Assembly (NCBI GenBank): GCA_030765065.1
Contig: CM060978.1
Coordinates: 219,189,498 to 219,253,497 of the forward strand
Source of the DNA: Deroplatys truncata
Lineage: Eukaryota > Arthropoda > Insecta > Mantodea > Mantidae
Direction: 5' to 3'
Length of the DNA stretch: 64,000 nucleotides
The notes beneath the pieces are model-generated. The model was given only the letters and a program-made list of their open reading frames with translations. It was not told the DNA's origin and did no database searches. A program made the position numbers and the translations under genes. Positions within the stretch are counted from its first letter, which is position 1; each line of letters opens with the position of its first letter. Shown one piece after another: positions 12,165-24,449 of the stretch.

Positions 12165-12765
12165 AAAGGCCCATGTATATATGTGTATGTTTGTGTGTGA
12201 AGTCAAAAACGAAATTTGGTATTTAAGTTTAGTACCTTCCAAAGATGCGAAACGCTTATTTTCAAGAACATCCCCCCAGCTTCAGATTTCATATTTTCTT
12301 AGAAATCGCTCTAACGATTTTATTAAAATACTGTATATTAAATAAATTTTAGGTCAAACAAAATCTATATCTTTTCGATTATCTGGGAATAGCCTTTGAA
12401 ATCTTCCTTACTCGGAAGGCATTTTGTATAGTCTTGCATAGCTGCTAAACGTTAAGCGATAGACAAATACGCAGCACACAAGAAATGTATATTTATTTGA
12501 AACACACAGCTTATTTCAAATAACCATTTTTTGGCGTAACCATTGCTGAGATATCCGTTACTAATTGTTGGAATTGTTCAATACATTTGTCATTGTTTTA
12601 AAGTTCTGTTGACATTCAAGTGTTTCTCACGATTGCACGGAAAGGGTGATGCCAGCATATAGCGTACAGTTCTTAAACATTTGACTATTGTTATTCCCTT
12701 TGCATTTATAATCAAATCTGTAATGTAGCTATTTCTGCAATTGCTTATCTCGATTAAAATGATGT
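12165..12765 (+). mobile_element. R1-related copy, divergent subfamily
   Basis: It keeps the R1 order (GT-rich tract, AAATTTGGTATTTAAG, GATGCGAAACG, CTCTAACGATTTT, CTGGGAATAGCC). It differs enough from the main copies to be a second subfamily, shared with 15.8, 23.4 and 45-46.4 kb. The head is missing. Confidence 0.65.
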
Positions 12766-12894
12766 GGATAGAAAAACAAGCTTTGGAAAGAATAGTTTTT
12801 ATTCCCGTTAAGAAATGATACAGGAAAGATAGAGTCGTGATAATACATGAAGTTAAACGATAATTGAGAAAGGAATTTTAGGAAGGAAACGTTT

Positions 12895-13264
12895 AAGGCC
12901 AAGTTAAGGATACCTCCCTAGCATTTGCCAGTTATGGAGATTGAGGACGGTCCCGGCGAGATTTGAACCGCAGACCGTGCCTTAACGTCTTCTGATACCC
13001 ATATGGGTACGGGAGTTGTATCGGCCTGTCAGTTTATCAAAATATTATGAAAGAGAATCGTGTTCCTTACTGGTAGACCTACCGTGGGACTTCGCCTCTA
13101 GTGTGCGAGGGTGTTCAAAATGGAATTATTCCCGTCTAAGTGGGTCTTTCTATCTGCGGACCTGAGACTTCCTACGGCCCCCTCACTTCATCCCTGCCTG
13201 CCGGGGGGTGTAGCCACGATAATCAAGCTAGTCGCGGTGCGGTGTGTTTGTGGTAAGTGCAAAG
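12895..13264. other. GC-richer stretch, possibly SINE-derived
   Basis: It is richer in G and C than its neighbours. The motif GAGATTTGAACCGC at about 12959 could be a damaged reverse B-box, and 13168-13210 has C-rich text like the bodies of the tRNA-derived elements. It is too diverged to align by eye. Confidence 0.3.
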
Positions 13265-13690
13265 CGGAGCTCAATAACAAAATGTCGGTTAAACACCAAA
13301 CTAGGTGTTTAATTCAGTTTCTTCCCAGGATGAAACACGAAGATATTTAATAAAGCTTCCCCCAAGATACCCTTTACATGGAAAAGTGCTCGTTGTCGTT
13401 TATCTTCTCAAACACGGCTATATAAGCTTTTGATTAAAATACCATATCTTTAAGATATTTGCATGATAAATAAAATGTATATTTTTAACTTTCTGGTAAT
13501 ATCCTGCAAAGACCTCTTACTTCTAAATTACTTATGCATAATTGTTAAAGAGTAAGGGATAGACAAAATCTTACCAGATACACATATAATATATACCTCG
13601 TTAAAGAAGACAATTCATGTCAAATACATTTTTTTGTTGTGTTAACCATTTGCAAGATAGCCTTTGTTCTTGGTTCAAATGCCTTTTTAC
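13265..13690 (+). mobile_element. R1 fragment
   Basis: It begins mid-R1 (AACACCAAACTAGGTGTTTA, then CCCCCAAGATACCCTTTACA) and runs into the segment equivalent to TTTTTTGTTGAGTGAACCAT. The head and tail are missing. Confidence 0.7.
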
Positions 13691-13704
13691 TTTCTGCCAC
13701 CTAT

Positions 13705-14165
13705 CTATAGAAGGTTAAGAGGAAGCATTGTATTCTACCTAAAAATTCGGTGTCGAGATTTTAACGGAAATACACGTTTTGAGGCATTTTCAAAAAAACG
13801 TCCGTGTGTATGTGTGTTTATGTGTGTATCTGTAAACACTTCGATAAATTTCAAACTTGTCATTTAAGTTCAGCTTGCTCAAAAAATGCTATGCAAAAAT
13901 TTTCAAAGAAATTCCCTCACCCCAACTTATCCTGTACATTGAAAATTTTTCGAAGTTTCTATTTTCCCAAAAATTGTCTAGCGATTATGATTAACTATTG
14001 CTTATTTAAACTATACATATAACAACTAAGGTACATACTTTGAATTTTGTTGTTAACAGCCGGTGAAGATCTCTTCATTCGGGTGGAATTTAGTATAATT
14101 TAGTACAACTGGTAAACTTTAAGAGAGAGAAAAAACTTACTTCACAAAAATATAGATATCTTTAA
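13705..14165 (+). mobile_element. R1 fragment, divergent
   Basis: The head region is recognisable (GGAAGCATTGTATTCTACC, then ATACACGTTTTGAGGC), followed by a GTGT tract and the CCCTCACCCCAACTTATCC segment. It lacks the last third. Confidence 0.65.
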
Positions 14166-14828
14166 AAAAAGTTTAATTAAAATAACTTGTTGTGCCATCG
14201 GACAACACCGAGACTCTCTTATTAATAGTTTGAAAATTTTCAATAGTTAGTAATATTTTTATAGTGCTGTCACTATTCAGTTGTTTCTTGCATATCATGC
14301 ACATAGTATAGAATTTCAACACCGGCATATCTCCATACTCTTTTAAATTTCCCGAGGTCATGCGCTCCACTCAGCGGAGGGCGATGGATTTTTTCAGACC
14401 TAAAATTCCTTAGCATGGCTTCCTTTGAAAGGAAGGTAAAGTCTGTGGTACCATGTCCTAGATTTACGGCATGTAAAAGAACCTCAAGTCCGATACATAA
14501 AGAGGCCTTTGAGCGAAAATTCCGGTCTTTCACGCCCAATAGAGAATGGCACGCTAAGATACTTAGTAGTTATTGAGCCTCCATATATAAATTTCAATTT
14601 AATTTAATTTTGTCTTTAAGACATTTGACTATGAATCCGTTTCTTCTATCCCTCTTGCACATACAACGAAATGTGTAATGAAATTATATCTGCAAAGATT
14701 TATCGATCAGCATGAACCATTTAGCAAAATCAGCTTTCGTAGGAATTTTCATCTTTATGAAAATAAATGATAGAGGCTAGTGAAAGTCATGTAACACCTG
14801 AGATTTTTTCAAGAGGTAACTCGCTATT
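14166..14828. other. No recognisable gene
   Basis: Minus-strand frames of 65 and 88 aa overlap here but show no motif. A short AATTT-type tandem lies at about 14595-14610. Confidence 0.5.
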
Positions 14829-15683
14829 ATTACTTTCTCTACTATGTATAGTAAGGAGAGGAAGTATTGTATTCCACCCAAAAATTCGATACCGAGATTT
14901 CACCGAAAATATATGTTTTGAGACTACCTGAATCCAAAAAAAGGCATTTTTGGAAACATGCCATGTGTGTGTCTGTGTGTGGCTGTCTGTGAAACTTAGA
15001 AACGAACAGTCGGATAAACACCAAACTTGATATTTAGGTTCAGTATCTTCCAGAGATGCGACACGAAGGTTTTCAAGAAAATTCCCCCACCCCAGATTAC
15101 CCTTTACATGGAACATTTTTCGAAAATTTTAATTTTCTCAAAAATGACTAACGATTTTGATTAAAATATCATACGTTTAAGATATTTTCATGACCAATGA
15201 AATGTATATCTCGAATTTTCTGGGAATGTCTCCAAAAGTATTCTTCATTGTGAACGACTTTTGCATAACTGGTAAACCATAAGAGATAGACAAAATTTTC
15301 GTATGCAAAAAATGTAGATCGCGTTAAAATGCACAATTTATGTCATACACATTTTTGTTGTTGGGTGAACAAATTTTGAGATATTGCTTGTTATTCACTT
15401 AAATTTTCCAATACTTATACTTTTTCTCAAATGGGAATTCGTTATTCAATTTTTTTGTCCTGGTAATGCAAAGAAAATGGAATATTCCACATAGCAACCA
15501 GCTCTTAAAATATTTGACTATGCTTAAAGCCTACCAATTCCCCTGGCGTCTACAAGAAAATTAGCAATAAGATTAACATCCCGATATCTCGATTAACATG
15601 AAGCATATGGAGAATAAGCGTTTGTAAGAATAGTTTGTACAAGAGTAGAGAAACTCATGTGAGTGTAACACATCAGATTTTTT
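14829..15683 (+). mobile_element. R1 repeat, full length
   Basis: It begins ACTTTCTCTACTATGTATAG and ends with CATCAGATTTTTTT. All internal landmarks are present in order. The minus-strand 109 and 60 aa frames inside it match chance frames in other copies and are not conserved as one frame. Confidence 0.85.
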
Positions 15684-15795
15684 TACTTTCTCTACCACGT
15701 ACATAGTACGTAGATAAGGTATTGCATTCCACACAAAAATTCGATGTCCAGATTTCACAAAAAATACATGCTTAGAGGCCCCCTGAATCAAAGAA
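15683..15795 (+). mobile_element. R1 head fragment
   Basis: It starts TACTTTCTCTACCACGTACA directly after the T-run of the preceding copy, runs to AGAGGCCCCCTGAATC, and then stops at an inverted, subfamily-2 copy. Confidence 0.75.
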
Positions 15796-15799
15796 AAGC

Positions 15800-16568
15800 A
15801 GATTTAGAAAAACCAGATGCAATACACTCACATAACTTTCTCTACCCTCTATCTTTATTAGTGGGTATACAAACTATTCCTACTAAAGCTTATTGTTCTA
15901 TCTACTACATGTTAATGAAAATAAACCTTTGCAAAAGTAGATACATTACACATTTCGTTATAGATATAAAGAGAACAGCCATAGTCAAATGTTTAAGAGC
16001 TGAACGTTATATACTGGCCTTAAATTCCATACTGTTACCATGCAATCGTGAGAAACAACTGAAAATCGATGAGGCTTTCAAACCTTTTATAACGGATATC
16101 TCAGAAACGGCTTATGCCACAAAAAACATATTTGAAGTAAATGGTGTGCTTTAAAGAGATCAACATTTTTAGTATGGTACGTTTTTGTCGATCGCTGAAC
16201 GTTCACTAGTTATACAAGAATATATAAGATTCCTTCCGGATGAAGAGGCTTCACAGTCTATTCCCAAGAAATTCAAGGTATACATTTTAGCTATCATGTA
16301 AATATCTTTAATATATGATATTTTAATCACTATCACTGGACTATTTTGAAAAAATAAAAGTTTTTGAAAAGCGTAGTTGGGGTTCCGAGGAATTTTCTTG
16401 AAAATCTTCTTGCCGCATCTTTGGAACGTACTGAACCTAAATACCAAATGTGGTATTTATCTAACTTTTCGTTCTTGAATCATGTTCACAGGGATACACA
16501 CACACACATACGCGTTCGCACACGAACACGCACACGCACATTCACACACAAACACACACACACACACA
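15800..16568 (-). mobile_element. R1-related copy, divergent subfamily
   Basis: An inverted copy with the tail first (CAATACACTCACATAACTTT). It then carries subfamily landmarks shared with 23.4 kb (GGGTATACAAACT, TATACTGGCCTTAAATTCCA, AACGGATATCTCAGAAA) and ends in a CA-rich microsatellite at about 16496-16568. The 136 aa frame at 15744-16154 lies wholly inside and is probably meaningless. Confidence 0.7.
16496..16568. repeat. CA-rich microsatellite
   Basis: Imperfect (CA)n with CACACG interruptions. It is the expanded counterpart of the R1 internal GT tract and the point where two inverted R1 copies are fused. Confidence 0.85.
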
Positions 16569-17254
16569 AGACTTTTTCAGCTCTTGTACAAGCTATTTTT
16601 GCAAACACTTATTCTCCATCTACTTCATGTTATTCTAGATAAACATTTGCAGAAATAGCTACATTACACATTTCGTTATAGATCTTATTGCTACTTTTCT
16701 TGTAGCTGCGAGGTGAATATGGTAGGCTTTAAGCGAGAGTGAAATATTTTAAGAACTGGTTGCTATGTGGAGCCTTTCATTCTCTTTGCATGCCCAGGGC
16801 ATAAAGAAAACGAATAACAAATTTCCGTTTGAGAAATAGTATAACTATTGGTAAATTCTAACGAATAACAAGAAGTACTTTGGAAATGTTTCACTCGACA
16901 AAACAATGTATGTAACATAAATTGTGTGTTTTAACGAGGTCTACATTTTTTCTATAGTAAAATTTCGTACATCTCTTAACGGTTTACCAGTTATGCAAAA
17001 GTCATTCAGAATGAAGGGGACTTTTGGCGACATTTCCAGAAAAGTCCTCTTCACATCAACATTGCCGTAGGTTTCATTTGCCTTAAGAATATCGCAAACA
17101 GGCAATTTTAATTAAAATTGTTACAGCCATTTTTGAGAAAATGTTCCATGTTAAGGTAATCTGGTGTGAGGGAATTTTCTTGAAAACCTTCGTGTCGCAT
17201 TTTTGGAAGATACTAAACTGAAATACCAAGTTTGGTATTTATCCAACTTTTACA
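16569..17254 (-). mobile_element. R1 repeat, head missing
   Basis: An inverted copy from GCTCTTGTACAAGCTATTTT to AATACCAAGTTTGGTATTTA. It is cut off at about 17254, where the gypsy remnant starts. Confidence 0.75.
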
Positions 17255-17259
17255 TTACT

Positions 17260-18024
17260 TTCTGCTATTCATTCAATACGTGCTATGACATCTGCAGTAG
17301 AACCATATCTGCGGGCTCGGATGGCGAAACCTCGTTATTTAATTCTGCTTTACCAAATTCTGTCGCGTCAGAAGGGGAGCGACGAAAGTTTTTTTAAAGG
17401 CTTTGAAAATACCGCATCCGGCACGGTTATTATTAGATTCTGCTCACCATGTAGTTAATAATGACGATCGTGCTATTGTATTTCTGAAATGTATTACGGT
17501 TACAAGATTTGTGTGGAATTTCCATATTTCGGATTACGGCCTTTTCCACTTTATTACTTACAAATGTTGAAGGTGAAATTGAGTTTTTGGTGCGTAATGC
17601 GTTAACACACCATTTTGATAACCAGTGCGGTTTTGAATTTTTTCTTTCCACTTGGTATACGTGCCCAATAGCTCTCTAAATTTTACTATGCACCTCAAGA
17701 GTCACATGAGGATTTACTTTCCTTTTCAGAAAGTAAATTGTTTGTTATGCGTCTTTGTTCCACCACGAAATTTTATTCCGCTTTAGATAATGTTATAGCT
17801 ACAGTACAACAGATTGAGTTCGAACCTCACATTTCTTTGACGACACCACAAAGTGTTACTCAGTCACGTTCAAATCATACACAAAGCTCTTTACCTGTCC
17901 AACGTACTGCATCCGCACCTTCAATTTCACGTCTAACCTTAGTCTGTTTTTATTGTACAAAACCTGGACATTCCTACGATTTTGTTTCCTTCGGTGTAGG
18001 TACTTACGCACGCCATCATGACTA
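17260..18024 (+). pseudogene. gag remnant with damaged zinc knuckle
   Basis: The 3' part (17738-18024) contains CFYCTKPGHSYDFV, a CCHC nucleocapsid knuckle in which the last cysteine position reads valine. It is preceded by a Ser/Thr/Gln-rich linker. Upstream, short stretches such as EGEIEFLVRNALTHHFDNQ (about 17564-17620) look gag-like but lie in different frames. The normal role is packaging retrotransposon RNA. The lost cysteine and the frameshifts indicate no function. Confidence 0.6.
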
Positions 18025-18355
18025 ACAACGGATTTTCTGGCCCTCGTTTACCAGGTGTATATGGAGCATCCTTTTTGACTTTGCCGGTTTTACAACTTAA
18101 CTGCTTATATACTTTAACTTATAGCTTGCTCGACTCGGGTGCATCTTTAAACTTACTTAATGCAGCCTTTTGGAGTAAATTTGCAAAGGTTCCAAAATTA
18201 AAATTATTTCCAGCTCATATTCGCACGGTCACAGAATTACCTATATTATCAGTTGCCCATGTATACGTCAAGGTGGGGATATTTTCTTAACCAGTTCTTT
18301 TCCATCTGGTGGATAATTTAGTTTATGATGTTATATTGGGTTCTCCGTTTTTGCT
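18018..18355 (+). pseudogene. Ty3/gypsy aspartic protease remnant
   Basis: The LLDSGASLNLL motif (about 18127-18159) is the retropepsin active site (D-S/T-G-A). A second protease motif, VYDVILGSPFLL, is partly readable just after the stop at 18290. In an active element this enzyme processes the Gag-Pol polyprotein. Confidence 0.75.
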
Positions 18356-18609
18356 ATGCACTCGATTGAGCTTGTACTTCGCATACTTTACGGTTTCGTT
18401 TTCTTTTCGTCTAATCAAAAATTTCCCTTTTCTTTTGGTGCACAACGCCTTTGTAATTTATTGTCTTTTGTGACTACTGAATTACCTTCCGTAGACATTA
18501 CATTTAGCGCCCTCTGCTCAAAAGGATATTTTGCAGTTATTATAAATATTTCCCTGTGTTTTTACGGATACTTTGGATACGGAAATTTGTTAGTATTCCA
18601 TTCAGTTAT

Positions 18610-19200
18610 TAGTTTCTACACCAGTTCGTTCGTCACCTTATTGCTTCACGCCTCCAAAAATTGGAACTATTGCGTAGTAAAATTGATATCGTGTTACAAC
18701 AAGGTGTTATCGAGCCTTCCACAAGTTCGTATTCTAGTACTTGTTTTTGGTTCCCAAACTAAACAGTGATAAACAGTCGTCGACTATCGTAAACTTCATA
18801 AGCATATAGCTATAGACTCAATACCTCTCCCAGATATCCACTCTTCTGTGCATTATTTTCGCTAGGCTAAGACTTTATGACCTTGGACCTTATTCAAGCG
18901 TACTATCAGATTCCGCTGGCATCATCTTCTCGTCACGTAACTGTATTTTCCACTCTATGGAATTTATTTAAGTTTCCACGCGTTCCTTTTAAGATTTCTA
19001 TGGCGCGCAAACGTTATCACGTCTTTTGGATTCAGTTTTGCACGGCTAGAAAAATAATTCACGGCTTTATTTGTCACTATTTGGATGATATGGTTACTTA
19101 TTCGCCCGATTTACGTTAACATTTACGTCATTTTCGTTTGATTTTTCTGTGTCCATAAAAGGAGGGTTTAACAGTTTCCCCTTCCAGGGTTAAATTCACG
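18610..19200 (+). pseudogene. Ty3/gypsy reverse transcriptase, fingers and palm
   Basis: Consecutive RT blocks can be read across frames: SKIDIVLQQGVIEPSTS (about 18676-18726), TLDLIQAYYQIPLA (18880-18921) and CHYLDDMVTYS (about 19072-19105). The last carries the YxDD catalytic box. Stops interrupt the DYRKLHK and LFCAL segments. The frame is divided into pieces of less than about 90 codons. Confidence 0.85.
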
Positions 19201-19862
19201 TGTCGCAAATTTCTTTTTTGGGTCACATCATTTCTCCTGATTGCATTTCTATTGATTCGGCACGGACGTATGCTGTTCGTCAATATCCAGTGTCTATTAA
19301 TTTAAAACGTCTCACATTGTTTCTCGGTATGGCCACTTTCTTTTTTCTTTCTAAATTTATACCCAAATTTGCTCACGTTGCCGAAACTTTGAACGCTTCG
19401 CTTCATAAGGACGCAAAATTTTGGGGACAGACGATTATCAACAGGCCATTTCTTCAGCTTAAGTATGTAATTATGAACACTCCAGTTTTGGCCATGCCTG
19501 ATTTCGACCAACCTTTCGTCATTCAAACAGACGCCTCACGTTTTTCCGTAGCGGCAGTCCTATTGCAGGATTCTGAGGGCTCGCGATGACCGATTTATTA
19601 TGTTTCTCGTCTAACGGCCGCCGAGCGCCGTCTTTCTGTTTAAGAATTAGAATCTTTAGCAGTGCGTACTGCTTAGAAGTTTCGTCAGTATTTGGAACAT
19701 CGCCCTTTTCTTTTGGAATGTGATAATCAAGCTATCGTTTAGGTTTTATCCCATGCGGGGAATTCTGGAAAAATTGCGCGGTGGGCTCTTAAACTTAGTG
19801 CTCTTAAAGTTTAAGTCCGTCACATTCGTGGTTCGGATAATGTTGTAGACGTCTTATCTTAC
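19200..19862 (+). pseudogene. RT thumb/connection and RNase H remnant
   Basis: FLGHIISPDCISID starts the RT connection block. RNase H follows, with IQTDASRFSVAAVLLQD (about 19520-19570), a CDNQAIV block (about 19720) and HIRGSDNVVDVLSYMF (about 19823-19868). The first Asp of RNase H (TDAS) survives. Stops occur at about 19587 and several more times before 19860. Confidence 0.85.
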
Positions 19863-21110
19863 ATGTTTTCAGAACCTGATATTACGACTTCGAATATATC
19901 GAACTCAGTTTTGGCAGTATTGTCCTTTTCTGACAGTTTTTACCAGTATTGCCGATTACCAGAGCCAAGATCCACTTTTTGGCCCAATTTAAGTCAGGGC
20001 TTACGGTTCCCGGCTATACCTTTAGACATGATCTACTGCATGCTTATTTGCCACGTTCGCGTTTTTCCAAAAAAAAATTTCCGCAAATTTGGTTCTGGTA
20101 GTTTTACAATATTTCCGCACTTCACCTTAAGGCACACATTCAGGCGTTTACAAGACAAGATGAAAGTACGCAAATATTTGGTGTGGCGAGGCATGTATAG
20201 GGATATCACCTCTGTTATGAATCCTTGCGACATTTTTAAGCGCTGTAAACCGCTCCAAACCACTCAGTTGAGATTTTTATAATCTAAATTAGCAGCGATA
20301 TCTATGGAGCGTTTGTTTATTGATTTTATCGGACAGTTCCGCGTTCCACTAAAGTTGACACTTATTTATCCGTGGCTGTCGATGCCTTTATCAAGTTCAT
20401 CTGGTTGGTTCTCGTTCGCGCTGCCACCGCAGTGGCAGTTATGTCCGTTTTTTCACACATTTTTGCGTCGTTTGGTGTGACGGGAGTTGTGGTTTCAGAT
20501 AAATGTGCTTATACATTTCGGACATTTCTTTTTGAACGTGGAATTAAATTTGTACATACCTCACCTTACTATCCGTGTCCGTCGCTGGCCAAGCGCGTTA
20601 ATAGAAATTTGCGCTTATTGCTTTTCATTCTGATTTTAATTTGCAGTGGTATTCTTTGGTAGGTTAGTTCCAATTTGCCTTGAATATGAATACATGAGGC
20701 TCCTCGTCAGCAGCCTTTCCAGCTAATGGTTTCTTGCCGTCGAGTCCTTTGACAAATCAATGGCAATTAACTGAGTTACTTCCTGAAGCTCCTCAGATGA
20801 CCAAATCCGTAAACAGTGGAATTTAGCTCTTTCTTCTTTATGTAAAGAACATCAGCGTCGCGCTTCTCGTTATAATCAGGGGCGAATACCTCAGCCTTTT
20901 CAGGTTAGCGATCTTGTTCTTTTGCGTTCTCATCCTTTCAGCAGAGTTTCTATCGGCTTTGTCAGTAAATTGCCCCATCTATATATTAGTCAATTTAAAA
21001 TTCTCAGTATAGTTAATCCAGTTTCGTACACAAGATTGAGTCACGGGGCGTGTTACGATTGCGCATGCTTCTCAACTTAAAGCAGTTGCCCACTATTTTT
21101 CGCTCGATTC
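19863..21110 (+). pseudogene. Ty3/gypsy integrase remnant
   Basis: The zinc-binding segment ends CDIFKRCKP, where the usual CxxC has lost its second cysteine. The core domain shows LFIDFIG (about 20310), VVVSDKCAYTF (about 20487) and SLAKRVNRNLR (about 20582), where the residue normally a catalytic Glu reads Lys. The C-terminal domain (SDLVLLRSHPF, then CPIYI/ISQFKI) runs to about 21060 in a third frame. The catalytic lesion alone would inactivate it. Confidence 0.8.
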
Positions 21111-22600
21111 CTCATAACCATGTAGTAGCTTTTCCTTTTTTTACCATCCTCACATTATTCTCAGTTTTATTTGTTTGTTTCCTCACATGTGAGTCTGGAG
21201 TTTTGTGGTGTAGTGCTACATGGCTTTTTTTCTCACCTCGAGGTGTATTGTGTGCACATTGCATGATTTTTCGTTGGTGCTTTTGGGGGTATAACTTGGT
21301 TACTTCTTTAGTTCGCTATTTGTTTATAGTTTAAATGGACCCACTACCTTTATTTGTTAGTAGCAGTGTTGTGTTGTTGGCGATTTTAGTTGGTATAGTC
21401 TGTGGTTTATTTGTGCTTCGTTATTGTTGTATATTCAGCTTACACTTTTAGTGTTTAAGCTTTACTTCTGCAACATGTACATTTTTAATTATTTTAATGT
21501 CATTGTTGCTTTCTGGGAGTTTGCAGCTATACTTATTGCACATGCAAATTACCTTTGCATTCTTTTAATTGGTATTTCTTAAGAATTTTATTCTTATAAG
21601 TCTGTTATCTGGATTAGCGGCATTTAGTTTTGTCTTCAACAGCCACTTTTATATTTTTCTATAATAATTTTGCTTTTTACATTGTAAATTATGCTTCAGT
21701 TTTGTTTATTTTCTGCATTAATGTTTCTCCTGTGCTGTTATTTTCTTGCCTATCTCGTTCAGTCATGTTCTTGCTTGGCTTGTTTACATGATTTCCCTGG
21801 CCCAGAGAGTTCTAGTGCGAGCATTGAAGACGTCAGCTGTGCTTCCTTTTTGTGCACGGGGCAGTTATTGTGCCGTTCCCCCTGTTCCCTTGTCGTGGAA
21901 ATGTAACCAGCTCACGAACGCTACAATTCTTATAGAAAGATGGCGTCATTCATCGTGTTCAGCTCAATAGCAGCATGAATGTTCGAGAAAGATGTCATTG
22001 ATGACGTAGCTTATGATAGCACGACATCATGGTCGTCCAGGGCTGCGATTGGCTGGTTTGTTTCACGCCTCTGATTGTAGCGCCAACGAGCTTGTGGCCA
22101 AGATCAGTAACTCCCGGGCAGGTTGGGTCTGCAGTCTACGCACAGGGATTGAGCGGTTAGCCTGTCAGAGCTTCGTGCTCTGTTCGTGACGGCGAGATTT
22201 TGGTATAATTCACCAAGGGTAACGTCTTGGGCTTTTCTAAATTATTCACATTTCTTTGTTAAGCTTCAAAATTTTTAACTTCTACTCTTGGTGTATCAAA
22301 ATTAGTATTTGTGGGAGGAGAATGTATGTCTTTTGTAAATTGTATTTGTATCTTGGCTACTTCTAGAAGCATTCACGACTTTGTAAAGGAAATTAAATGT
22401 CGTAACAAGGTGAATGAGCATTTTACGATTATTGTATTTTAATCCTATGACTTGGAATTGCAAGAATGTTTAAATGTAAAACAAGTTGATTTAAATTTCA
22501 ATGGAATAGTTAACGAAAACAGAATTTTTCTATAAATTGTTAAAATATTTGCTGATACTTTTTAAATCCTAGCTCTTTCGAAATTATACACGACACACTT
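21111..22600. other. AT-rich flank of the gypsy remnant; LTR not resolved
   Basis: No protein motif. 21050-22260 is T-rich on the plus strand and may include the 3' untranslated region and an eroded LTR. No second copy is in the window for comparison. A TGACGTCA-like sequence (GACGTCAGC) lies at about 21828. Confidence 0.4.
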
Positions 22601-22609
22601 TATTTAGGA

Positions 22610-23268
22610 CCTCATGGGTATTATAAAGGCAACGTAGCACATACAATTGCGAGAAACAAGTGCATGTTGACAGCACTTAAGAAAATTACCGAGAAATTAC
22701 AACTGTATCTTTAATAACGGATATCTAAGAAATGGTTGGGCCATAAAAAACCTATTTGAAATAAATTGTGTGTTTAAAAGATATCTACATTTTTTGTGCA
22801 GCACTTATCGTCTATCACTTAAGATTTATCACTTATACAAGACTATACAAAAAGTACTTCATAGGCTATTCCCAGAAAGTTGAACATATGCATTTTATTT
22901 GTAATGCAAATGTCTTTAATATATGGTATTTTAATCCAAATCATTAGAACTATTTTTTATAAAATAAAAAAATTCGAAAACTCGTCGATGTAAAGGGTAG
23001 TTTGAGGTAGGGGGATTTTCTTGAAAATTTTAGTTTCGCATCCGTGGAACATACCGAACTCAAATACCGAATTTGATACTTATCTGATTTTTCATTTTTG
23101 AATTTTGCTGTTCACAGAGACACACACAGACACACATACACGGAGCTTTTTCTAATATGGCTTTTTCGGATTAAGGGGCCTATTTCCAGTGAAATCTCGA
23201 TATAGAATTTTCTGCATGGAATACAATACTTAGCCTACTTACTATACTCGTAAGTAGCAGAGAATGAT
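22610..23268 (-). mobile_element. R1-related copy, divergent, inverted
   Basis: It contains CATACAATTGCGAGAAACAA, TAACGGATATCTAAGAAATG, a GGTAGGGGGATTTTCTTGAA block, a CACACAGACACACA tract, and an eroded head (TACTCGTAAGTAGCAGAGAA). Confidence 0.7.
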
Positions 23269-23365
23269 AGGCTTCAGTAAAAATAGTTTGTACACCCACT
23301 AATAAAGAGGTCCTGTGAATGTATCACATAAGGAATTTAATGTGAATGTAACACAATATAATATT
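23269..23365 (+). mobile_element. R1 tail fragment
   Basis: AAAAATAGTTTGTACACCCA then GTGAATGTATCACATAAGG: the last 90 bases of a forward subfamily-2 R1, back to back with the inverted copy on its left. Confidence 0.6.
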
Positions 23366-23425
23366 TTTTTCTCATCGGCGTGGGAGAAGCAAGAAGTTTA
23401 AAAGTCATCACATAGCGATACGGGT

Positions 23426-24228
23426 TTTAAAAATCTGATGTTACATTCACATGACCTTCTCTACCCTTTATCGCTTATTAGTGGGTATACAAACTGGTCT
23501 TACTAAAACTTATTTTCTGTCTACTTCATTTTAATCTTGCTTTGCAGCAATAGCTACATCAACATTTCGTTATAAATGCAAAGAAAATAGCGATAGTCAA
23601 ATGTTTAAGTACTGGACACTATATGCTGGCCTTAAATTCCATACTGTTTCAATGCAATCGAATTAAACAACTGAATGTTGAAAGAACTTTAAAGAATGAC
23701 CAAGTAATGGACAATACGAAACATTAATAACGGATGTCTCAGAAATGGCTGATTTCCCCCATTTCTTGTGTAGTACGTTTTTTTTCTACCGCTTAACGTT
23801 TGCTGGTTATACAAGGTTATACAAAATTCCTTCCAACTGAAGAGGACTTCAAAGATTATTCCCAGAAAACGCAAGATATACGTTTTATTTGTCATGTAAA
23901 TATCACTAATAGAAGGTATTTCTATCAATACCGTTAGAGGCAGTTTTTTAGAAAATAAACGCTTTCGAAAAAGTTTCCATATAAAAGATAGTTGAGGTCA
24001 TATCCTCGAAACATACTGAACTTGAAGACCAAGTTTGGTAGTCATTCGACTTTTTCTTTTTGAGTCATGCTGTTTACACACACTCAAACACAGCCGCACC
24101 TATTTCTCAAAATGTTTTTTTTTTTATTCAGGGAGCCTCAAAACATATGCTTCCGGTGAAATCTCGACATCGAATTTTTGAGTGGAAGGAATACTTTCCG
24201 TACTTACCATACGCAGTAGAGAAAGTAA
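23426..24228 (-). mobile_element. R1-related copy, inverted, complete
   Basis: From AAAAATCTGATGTTACATTC to ACGCAGTAGAGAAAGTAAAA. It has the subfamily-2 landmarks GGGTATACAAACTGGTC and TATGCTGGCCTTAAATTCCA. Confidence 0.75.
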
Positions 24229-24449
24229 AATCGCTTTTATACCCGTAGACAGGCCATATTTCCCGATCATGAATTTTCTTCTGCAGAAATTTTGTAAACG
24301 ACATTTGACAAAGCTGTTGAACATTAACGGCGAATAATAACGTTCAGTCAGTATTTTACAGCAATCTTAACTCCTCTCTTAAACATTTGAAACCTAAAAT
24401 GTTGCTAGAGATAGACATATCTAAAGGTATAGATTATATAACGGAGGGG

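Larger units (their letters stand above)
17255..21110 (+). mobile_element. Ty3/gypsy LTR retrotransposon remnant (gag-PR-RT-RNaseH-IN)
   Basis: Protein fragments in the canonical Ty3/gypsy order (nucleocapsid, aspartic protease, reverse transcriptase, RNase H, integrase) run along the plus strand over about 3.9 kb, in at least three frames with many stops. The left end abuts a broken R1 copy, with no 5' LTR visible. I could not define a 3' LTR in the AT-rich 1.5 kb that follows. There is no envelope-like frame. It is an old, dead copy. Confidence 0.85.

Noticed and set aside
21111-22260. 3' LTR of the gypsy element
   Set aside because: No repeated copy at the 5' side and no clear TG...CA boundaries, so it was left unresolved.
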